Assembly (NCBI RefSeq): GCF_002585305.1
Contig: NZ_NUNF01000046.1
Span: 6,772-28,223, forward strand
Direction of reading: 5' to 3'
DNA length: 21,452 nucleotides
DNA from: Bacillus sp. AFS037270
GTDB taxonomy: Bacteria; Bacillota; Bacilli; Bacillales_B; DSM-18226
The notes below the pieces were generated by a model. That model was not told the origin of the DNA and made no database searches. It was given only the letters and a program-made list of their open reading frames with translations. Both the position numbers and the translations under genes were made by a program. Positions 15,602 through 21,452 of the stretch are shown in pieces (within the stretch, counting starts at the first letter, position 1; each line of letters starts with the position of its first letter).

Positions 15602-16747
15602 ATGAGTGTTTATTATGTACCAAGTACAAATTTAATGGGTAGAGGCTGTTTAAAGGAGCTAGCTCCGCTGGTAAAAGATCTAGGTTTTAATAAGGCCATG
15701 GTGGTAACAGATAAATTTTTAAATCAAAGCGGAGTTGCCGGGAAAGTTTTAGCTGAACTAGATTCTATTCATTTAGAATACATTGTTTATGATGAAGTAA
15801 AACCAAATCCAACCATTGAAAATGTATATACGGGTGTAGATGTTTTTAAAACAAATGAATGTGATTGTCTAGTATCAATTGGCGGCGGTTCACCACAGGA
15901 TACAGCTAAAGCAATCGGTTTATATGTAACCAATGGCGGAGACATCCGTGAATATGAGGGAGTCAACAAAACCCAGAATAAATCGATTCCAATCATTGCG
16001 GTCAATACGACTGCCGGAACATCAAGTGAATTTACTATTAACTATGTTATTACTGATAAAGAACGTGAAGTAAAAATGGTTATGGTGGATAAAAATAGTT
16101 TAGTGACGATTTCTGTGAATGACCCTGAATTAATGCTTGATAAACCGGCAGCATTGACTGCAGCAACTGGTATGGATGCCTTGACACATGCGATTGAAGC
16201 AATTGTTACTCCAGGTGCATATGCAGTAACGGATGCGACTGCCCTTGCAGCGGTTGAAATCATCTTTAATTATTTGCCTCGTGCCGTTAAGAATGGTCAT
16301 GATATTGAAGCTCGTGAACAAATGACCTATTGTCTCTTCTTAGGAGGAATTGCCTTTAATAATGCCGGCCTTGGATTTGTTCATGCAATGGCCCACCAGC
16401 TTGGCGGCGTCTATGACTTACCACATGGAGTTTGTAATGCAATGCTTCTTCCAATTGTAGAAAGAGAAAATGCCAAACGTGATCCAAGAAAATTCCGTGC
16501 AATTGCAAAAGCAGCAGGTTTAGAAACAGCTGGAAAAACTGATGAGCAATGTGCAGAAGAAGTAATTGAAGCGATTAAAGCTCTATCAAAAGAAGTAGGC
16601 ATTCCTAGCAAGCTTGCAGAACTAGGAGTGGAAGAAGTAGATTTAGAAAAACTTTCTGTTAACTCTTTAAAAGACGCTTGTGCTCCAGGAAACCCATTCC
16701 AGCCTACAAGAGAAGAAGTTATTGCCATGTTTAAGGAAATTTTATAA
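15602..16747 (+). CDS. Iron-containing alcohol dehydrogenase, probable lactaldehyde reductase (FucO/YiaY-like)
   Basis: A 381-residue group III alcohol dehydrogenase. The nucleotide-binding motif is SIGGGSPQDTAKAIG (92-106). The metal ligands fit the family at D192 and H196 (MDALTHAIE), H261 (FVHAMAHQLGG) and H275 (LPHGVCNAM). The length equals E. coli FucO (382) and YiaY (383); by eye it is closer to YiaY. AAGGAGG lies 7 bases upstream of the ATG. Directly downstream of rhaD, it is best placed to reduce L-lactaldehyde to 1,2-propanediol with NADH, the anaerobic or overflow fate of lactaldehyde. Family call is secure; the substrate rests on context, and a general alcohol dehydrogenase role is possible. 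Confidence 0.92.
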   Translation: MSVYYVPSTNLMGRGCLKELAPLVKDLGFNKAMVVTDKFLNQSGVAGKVLAELDSIHLEYIVYDEVKPNPTIENVYTGVDVFKTNECDCLVSIGGGSPQDTAKAIGLYVTNGGDIREYEGVNKTQNKSIPIIAVNTTAGTSSEFTINYVITDKEREVKMVMVDKNSLVTISVNDPELMLDKPAALTAATGMDALTHAIEAIVTPGAYAVTDATALAAVEIIFNYLPRAVKNGHDIEAREQMTYCLFLGGIAFNNAGLGFVHAMAHQLGGVYDLPHGVCNAMLLPIVERENAKRDPRKFRAIAKAAGLETAGKTDEQCAEEVIEAIKALSKEVGIPSKLAELGVEEVDLEKLSVNSLKDACAPGNPFQPTREEVIAMFKEIL

Positions 16748-16760
16748 TTTATTAAAATAA

Positions 16761-16788
16761 TAAAAACGATTTCAAAATATGTTATACT
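16761..16788 (+). promoter_or_regulatory. Extended -10 promoter with overlapping cre-like site, upstream of the second sensing operon
   Basis: TGTTATACT (16780-16788) is an extended -10 element. TAAAAACGATTTCA (16761-16774) fits the CcpA consensus TGWAANCGNTNWCA at 10 of 11 informative positions and covers the -35 region. Together they suggest a catabolite-repressed promoter for the sensing operon. Confidence 0.5.
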
Positions 16789-16794
16789 GTTAAG

Positions 16795-16824
16795 GAGGCC
16801 AAGTTAATAGATGGCCTCTTCTTT
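16795..16824 (+). terminator. Hairpin after the dehydrogenase gene, within the leader of the next operon
   Basis: GAGGCCA (16795-16801) pairs perfectly with TGGCCTC (16812-16818), followed by TTCTTT. It can terminate transcripts from rhaD. It also begins at the predicted start site of the promoter at 16780, so it would sit at the 5' end of the sensing-operon mRNA as an attenuator or a protective stem. Confidence 0.6.
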
Positions 16825-16853
16825 ACATTTAATGAGGCTGCTCTTTTTGTGAG

Positions 16854-17903
16854 GTGTTGAACATAAAAAACTACTTGAAATTTTTGATTTGCTTTTTAAT
16901 CGTAATATTTGTAAGCGGTTGCGAACTGAATACCGGAAAATATCAAATTATTTATAACGGAGATCAAAAGAAAGAGCAAAATAAACAAAATGAAAGCAAA
17001 GAAAATTACACGATTGCCATCGTACCTAAAGTAAGTGGGATTCCTTATTTCAACGCAGTGGAAGAAGGGGCTTTCGAAGCTGGCGAGGACTTAAACGTTA
17101 ATGTTTTATTCACTGGCCCACCTATTGCCGATTGGAAGCAGCAGCGAAATATTATTGAAGATTTCATACAGAGAGACGTTGACCTAATTGCTGTTTCAGC
17201 CAACGACCCAGAAAGATTAGGACCTGCATTGCAAAAGGCAAGAGAAAAAGGCATAAGAGTAATTACCTGGGATTCGGATACGGACACAAAATATAGAGAA
17301 CTATTCATTAATATGGTTGACCCTGAAAATCTAGGCCGGCACCTAATGGATAATTTGGCCTCTAAGATGGGGGAAAAAGGCGAGTACGCCATCATGACGG
17401 GTTCTCATGTTGCGGCGAATTTATCAACATGGATGAACTATATCATCGAGCAGCAGGAAGAAGAATACCCAGAAATGAAATTAGTAGATGTAGTTGAGAC
17501 GGAAGATAATTCCCAAAAATCATATACAGGGGCTGAAAAGCTATTAAAAACTTATCCTAACTTGAAAGGGATACTAGGCAGTTCCTCAGTCGGTCCTCCC
17601 GCAGCAGCACAGGCAGTTAAGGATGCGGGAAAAGCAGGGATGGTTACCGTAACAGGGCTTTCTACCCCTAATTTAATGCGGAGTTATCTAAAAGATGGAT
17701 CAGCTCAAATGATTACATTATGGAGCCCTAAAAAACTGGGCTATTTAACGGTTAGTTTAGCGAAAGAATTATTGAATGGTGAAAATCTTAAGGATGGGCA
17801 GCATATTGGAAAGGTTGGTAATATCAAAATAAAAGGAGACACCGTCATAATGGGACTGCCCATTGATTTTACAAGGGAGAATATCGACCAATATGATTTC
17901 TAG
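16854..17903 (+). CDS. RhaS/LsrB-like sugar-binding lipoprotein, probable extracellular sensor
   Basis: A 349-residue type I periplasmic-binding-protein fold, anchored outside the membrane. A signal peptide ends in a lipobox, FVSGC, with Cys23. The mature protein follows the rhamnose-binding (RhaS) and autoinducer-2-binding (LsrB) branch: WKQQRNIIEDFI, ITWDSDTD, FINMVDPENLG, the STWMNYI block, KGILGSSSVGPPAAA, VTGLSTPNLMRSYLKDG and LWSPKKLGYL. No sugar permease or ATPase gene is beside it; instead it overlaps a sensor kinase by 11 bases. That arrangement matches three-component sensors such as AraP-AraS-AraT of Geobacillus and XylFII-LytS of Clostridium. The start is uncertain: GTG 16854 overlaps its own GAGG, and TTG 16857 is equally possible. 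Ligand likely rhamnose or a related deoxy sugar, by inference. Confidence 0.9.
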   Translation: MLNIKNYLKFLICFLIVIFVSGCELNTGKYQIIYNGDQKKEQNKQNESKENYTIAIVPKVSGIPYFNAVEEGAFEAGEDLNVNVLFTGPPIADWKQQRNIIEDFIQRDVDLIAVSANDPERLGPALQKAREKGIRVITWDSDTDTKYRELFINMVDPENLGRHLMDNLASKMGEKGEYAIMTGSHVAANLSTWMNYIIEQQEEEYPEMKLVDVVETEDNSQKSYTGAEKLLKTYPNLKGILGSSSVGPPAAAQAVKDAGKAGMVTVTGLSTPNLMRSYLKDGSAQMITLWSPKKLGYLTVSLAKELLNGENLKDGQHIGKVGNIKIKGDTVIMGLPIDFTRENIDQYDF

Positions 17904-19734
17904 ACTTCTTGAAAAAATAAAATTAAAAAACTCCCGTTTATCAACAAAATTAATTATTACGTATATCTTGTTAACAGTTATTCCTATGGGCCTTTTAGGT
18001 GTCCTAGCTTACTATGAATATACAAAATCCATTGAAGAAAAAGTGGGAGAATATATTCCGAAATTATTAAAGCAAGCCAATAATAATCTTGAAAACAGTC
18101 TCGGAGAATTAGAACGACTACCGGAACTGATTTATAGCTCCAGTGATGTTATGTCTGTTTTAAGAGATAGCAGCTATAAGAATCAATCTCAATTAAATCA
18201 GGACCAATTTGTAGTAGAGAGTTTCTTAACGAATACCTATCTTGATAATAGCTCAGAAATATTGGGAGCTTTTCTTCTCTCTAAAAATCGATCCTTTGTC
18301 AGTACGCGGATTCCCTATGAGGGATTTAATCTTGGAAATCTCTCCCTTCCATATGGTGAAGAACATGATTTAGGAGAGAAAGTCGAACTGATTTTGCCTA
18401 AACAAGCAAGTCTGAAGTTTGAAGGTAATCCTCCCTATATTTTGTTAATGAAACAGGTAACAGATGTTGATAATAGAAAATCACTTGGTACGCTTTTCTT
18501 AGCGGTTAAATTATCATTTATTGAAGATGTTTTAGCTGATTTAGAAAAAGAAAAAAGTGCGGCTATGTGGGTAATGGACGAGAATGGCCAGGTCATTTTT
18601 CATACAGATCCTTCAAAGATTGGTTCGGTTTATACTGAAGTAAAGGATTACCCATTAGAAAATGGAAGCTTTCAGACAGGGACAGCGGAAGAAAGAACAC
18701 TCATTAGTATTAATAAATCAGCACGTCATAAATGGATTTTAGTTCATAGTATTCCTTTAAAATATCTAACAATGGGAACGGATATGGTTAGAAAAGTAAC
18801 TATTTTAGCCTTTTTTACGCTTGTCATTATCACGAGTCTACTATCGGTTTTTCTTGCCTGGTCAGTCACAAAGCCTATAAAAAAACTAGGACATATTATG
18901 CAAGAGGTGAAGGAGGGCAATCTAAGTGTCTCCATTCCCGTTGAATCAACAGATGAGGTTGGTGTCTTGGCCCAAAGCTTTGACTCCATGCTTACAGAAA
19001 TTAGGGATTTAATCCAGAAAAACTATTCCATTGAAATACGTCAAAAGAACGCTGAATTATATGCTCTACAATCGCAAATAAACCCGCACTTTATGTACAA
19101 TACTCTCCAGACGATTAGTATGGCAGTTGAAGACGGAGAATCTGAAACAGTTGTTGAAATGGTCACACTTCTTGGCAGGATGCTTCGTTATTCATTAAGT
19201 AACAAGGATCGGCTGGTGCCGATTTCACAAGAAGTAGACCATATTCAGGACTATTTAAAAATCCAGAAATACAGGTTTGAAGAAAGACTTTCTTACCAGA
19301 TACAGACGGAACTTGATACTGGCTCCTATTTTACGCCCAAATTTATTTTACAACCGCTTGTCGAGAATTCTATTAAATATGGATTGGAAAAACGAAAAGG
19401 GCTAAGTATTCAAATTTTTGTGGAAGAAATTTCAAATAAGTACAGTGAAAAAGATATATTATTTACCATTCGTGATAATGGTCCAGGAATTGATGAAGAG
19501 AAGCTGAAAGAGTTAAATAGCAAATTGAAGTCCGATCCGATGGGAAAAAGAGAGTCTGGTTTTGGGATATTAAATGTTCACGCCCGGGTGATGATGATGT
19601 TTGGAGATCAATATGAATTACGAGTAAATAGTTCCATCGAAAAAGGTACAGAGATTATGATACAAATTCCAGCAATTTTAAAGAATGAAGTAACAAATTA
19701 CTCGTTGATTCAAAGGGATGGTGAGGGAAGATGA
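17893..19734 (+). CDS. YesM/LytS-type sensor histidine kinase with HAMP domain
   Basis: A 613-residue membrane kinase. A first helix (about residues 16-40, LIITYILLTVIPMGLLG) and a second (about 300-323) enclose an extracellular Cache-like sensor of about 260 residues. A HAMP domain (SVTKPIKKLG...DEVGVLAQSFDSM) follows, then the LytS/YesM kinase core: QINPHFMYNTLQT with phospho-acceptor H399, N box LQPLVENSIKYGL and G box DNGPGI. I chose ATG 17893 over the upstream TTG 17863: the product then starts just before the first helix like relatives, and AGGGAG lies 13 bases upstream. It overlaps the binding-protein gene by 11 bases and the regulator start by four (ATGA), so all three are coupled. 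The sugar-loaded lipoprotein probably docks on its extracellular domain. Confidence 0.94.
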   Translation: MISRLLEKIKLKNSRLSTKLIITYILLTVIPMGLLGVLAYYEYTKSIEEKVGEYIPKLLKQANNNLENSLGELERLPELIYSSSDVMSVLRDSSYKNQSQLNQDQFVVESFLTNTYLDNSSEILGAFLLSKNRSFVSTRIPYEGFNLGNLSLPYGEEHDLGEKVELILPKQASLKFEGNPPYILLMKQVTDVDNRKSLGTLFLAVKLSFIEDVLADLEKEKSAAMWVMDENGQVIFHTDPSKIGSVYTEVKDYPLENGSFQTGTAEERTLISINKSARHKWILVHSIPLKYLTMGTDMVRKVTILAFFTLVIITSLLSVFLAWSVTKPIKKLGHIMQEVKEGNLSVSIPVESTDEVGVLAQSFDSMLTEIRDLIQKNYSIEIRQKNAELYALQSQINPHFMYNTLQTISMAVEDGESETVVEMVTLLGRMLRYSLSNKDRLVPISQEVDHIQDYLKIQKYRFEERLSYQIQTELDTGSYFTPKFILQPLVENSIKYGLEKRKGLSIQIFVEEISNKYSEKDILFTIRDNGPGIDEEKLKELNSKLKSDPMGKRESGFGILNVHARVMMMFGDQYELRVNSSIEKGTEIMIQIPAILKNEVTNYSLIQRDGEGR

Positions 19735-21380
19735 CACGAATAAGAACGGTTATTGTCGATGATGAAGGAAGAATTCGAAGAGGGATTGAACGAATGGTTC
19801 GTTCATTAGGAGATGAATGGGAACTCGTTGGTACATTTTCTGATGGATTAGAGGTTTATGAAGCGGTTATCAATCAATCCCTTTCTTTTGACCTGCTCAT
19901 TTCCGATATTAGGATGCCGGAAATGGATGGGTTAACCTTAAATAAAAAACTTAAAAGCCAGCTATCCTTCCTGACCATTTTTATAAGTGGATTTGATGAT
20001 TTTGAATATTTGCAGACTGCCCTTCGAGATGGTGCTGTTAATTATATTTTGAAACCAATTGATAAGGAACAGTTTCAAATCCAGATGGATGAAGTGAAAC
20101 AAAAAATCGAAATGCTGTACAAGGAAAAGCAGGAATGGAACAGAATGCAAGAGAAGGCTTCGCAACTGGAGTATACTAAACAGCTGCAGCTATTAAGCGA
20201 AATGACCTGGAATGAAGAAAAAGATATTGCGTATCTAGAATGGACCCGGCAGTTTCCAAGTGGCTGTTATCAATTAGTTCATATTAGTATTGATCAGATT
20301 TTTTCTCAAACTAAAGAATTTCTGCCCGAAGATTGGAATAGTTGTACTCAAAAAATTGAAAATATTTTAGAAGAAACAGTTGTTGGTTCTATTCGAGTTC
20401 ACCAGATTAATAGCTGGTGGTGGCGGGGCAGTAAGTTGAATTATTGGATTTTGTTACAGATCCAAGATAAAGCAGATGCTTCCAATTTTTTATCCATTTC
20501 AAGAGAATTTGCTGAAAAACTTAGAATCTCCATACACAAATTAACCCCGGTAACAGTATCCGTTGCTCTAGGTAATGAATTTAATGATCTTGCATTATTT
20601 AGTAATATGAAGAACGAGTTGCATACCTTACTTCAGTTTCGAATGATTCAAGGAGGAAATCAAGTCTTTGAGACTGATTTGTTTGAAGGCATAAAAGTTC
20701 AAAAATCAAAGGGAATCTCGTCTTCTATTTTAAAATATACAGAACAAGTGATTAATTCGTTTTCACAGGGGAAAAGGGATGATTTACTTAAGGCATTACA
20801 AGGCTATTTTCGTGAAATAGAATCTTTATCATCACCTGTTATGATTAATGAAGCGGTACATTATTTATTAATTGGGATTGTGAATAATTGGATAGAAAAT
20901 GATGGTTATAGTGAGGATCCGAATTTACTAACAGATGCTTTAAATATTACAAAAAATGCAGCAAATTTCATCCAGTTGAAGGATAGGGTAAAAATGTGGA
21001 TTGTACATGTGATGGAAAAAATGACTGATATGAAAAAGGAGCAGCATAATCCTATTCAGGTTGCGAAAGAGTGGATAAAAAATAATTTGGGGGACAATAT
21101 TTCGATTAAGAAAATTGCACAACAGGTCTATATGAACCCAAACTATTTTTGTGATTATTTTAAAAACCAAACTGGGGAGACTATTTTAGATTATGTAACC
21201 TCCGTAAGACTTGAAAAAGCCAAGGAACTGTTAGAGAAAACGGATTTGAAGATTTATGATATTTCCTTATCTGTAGGTTATCAAGATACAAAATATTTTA
21301 GTCGCTTATTCAAACAATGGATAGGGCAGACACCCTCGCAATTCAGGGAGCATTTCTCTAAAACTTCATCAGATAATTAA
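19731..21380 (+). CDS. YesN-type response regulator (REC plus AraC helix-turn-helix)
   Basis: A 549-residue regulator. The receiver domain spans residues 1-125, with acidic residues D10/D11, phospho-acceptor D59 in ISDIRMPE, Ser86 in ISGF and Lys108 in LKP. A helical linker (about 112-165, rich in Glu, Lys and Gln) and a variable middle follow. Residues about 445-545 form the AraC-type double helix-turn-helix, with the closing FSRLFKQWIGQTPSQFREHF. It starts inside the kinase stop codon (ATGA) after GAGGGA. Its phosphodonor should be the kinase just upstream. Targets are unknown; rhaD, or a sugar ABC operon beyond the window edge, are the natural candidates. Confidence 0.95.
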   Translation: MTRIRTVIVDDEGRIRRGIERMVRSLGDEWELVGTFSDGLEVYEAVINQSLSFDLLISDIRMPEMDGLTLNKKLKSQLSFLTIFISGFDDFEYLQTALRDGAVNYILKPIDKEQFQIQMDEVKQKIEMLYKEKQEWNRMQEKASQLEYTKQLQLLSEMTWNEEKDIAYLEWTRQFPSGCYQLVHISIDQIFSQTKEFLPEDWNSCTQKIENILEETVVGSIRVHQINSWWWRGSKLNYWILLQIQDKADASNFLSISREFAEKLRISIHKLTPVTVSVALGNEFNDLALFSNMKNELHTLLQFRMIQGGNQVFETDLFEGIKVQKSKGISSSILKYTEQVINSFSQGKRDDLLKALQGYFREIESLSSPVMINEAVHYLLIGIVNNWIENDGYSEDPNLLTDALNITKNAANFIQLKDRVKMWIVHVMEKMTDMKKEQHNPIQVAKEWIKNNLGDNISIKKIAQQVYMNPNYFCDYFKNQTGETILDYVTSVRLEKAKELLEKTDLKIYDISLSVGYQDTKYFSRLFKQWIGQTPSQFREHFSKTSSDN

Positions 21381-21392
21381 GTTGTTAAAAGA

Positions 21393-21424
21393 GTCAAGGA
21401 GCATAAGCTCTCCTTGGCTTTTTT
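21393..21424 (+). terminator. Rho-independent terminator of the three-component operon
   Basis: GTCAAGGAG (21393-21401) pairs with CTCCTTGGC (21410-21418) with one T-G wobble and an 8-base loop, followed by six T residues. It ends the operon 12 bases after the regulator stop. Confidence 0.88.
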
Positions 21425-21452
21425 ATCGTTTTGGAAATTATAAAATTTTCGC

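Noticed and set aside
17863..17892. Upstream TTG start of the second sensor kinase
   Set aside because: It has a poor ribosome binding site, and the added residues overlap the binding-protein gene further without any motif. ATG 17893 gives the usual short cytosolic start before the first helix.
1..21452. CRISPR arrays, tRNA or rRNA genes, insertion sequences, phage genes
   Set aside because: I saw no regularly spaced repeats, no tRNA-like cloverleaf and no transposase or integrase motif anywhere in the window.

Overview
The window is AT-rich. It has Bacillus-type ribosome binding sites (AGGAGG, AAGGGGG), TTG/GTG starts beside ATG, Gram-positive lipoprotein signal peptides and YesM/YesN-type two-component systems. 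This points to a low-GC Firmicute, most likely a Bacillaceae soil or plant-associated relative. Every gene I can support is on the + strand. The theme is uptake and breakdown of L-rhamnose-containing oligosaccharides, of the kind released from rhamnogalacturonan or arabinogalactan.

Layout. (1) 218-4284: an AraC/cupin regulator, then a GPH-type sugar symporter overlapping (ATGA) a short GH78-like hydrolase; a terminator follows. (2) 4459-7618: a YesM-type sensor kinase broken by a one-base frameshift, then its YesN-type response regulator and a terminator. (3) 7945-13902: a CUT1-type ABC importer (lipoprotein binding protein and two permeases, no ATPase) and a large cytosolic GH78 alpha-L-rhamnosidase. 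(4) 13893-14436: a gene graveyard holding the frameshifted C-terminal tail of the rhamnosidase, then eroded pieces that read like a GH78-type beta-sandwich and a GH43-type hydrolase, closed by a strong terminator. (5) 14672-16747: rhamnulose-1-phosphate aldolase (rhaD) and an iron-dependent alcohol dehydrogenase expected to act as lactaldehyde reductase, behind a promoter full of repeats. (6) 16854-21380: a RhaS/LsrB-like sugar-binding lipoprotein, a second YesM-type kinase and a second YesN-type regulator, translationally coupled and ended by a terminator.

How it would work. Oligosaccharides enter by the ABC importer (with an ATPase encoded elsewhere, as for MsmX-dependent systems) or the symporter, and are cut in the cytosol by the GH78 enzymes. 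L-rhamnose would pass through isomerase and kinase steps, whose genes are not in this window. RhaD then makes dihydroxyacetone phosphate and L-lactaldehyde, and the dehydrogenase reduces the latter to 1,2-propanediol. Three AraC-type regulators and two kinases would supply induction.

Most interesting points: the binding-protein/kinase/regulator trio in region 6, a probable three-component sugar sensor without transporter genes beside it; the repeat architecture of the rhaD promoter; and the signs of gene decay (kinase frameshift, rhamnosidase tail frameshift, hydrolase graveyard). All family assignments come from reading motifs by eye; no database search was run.
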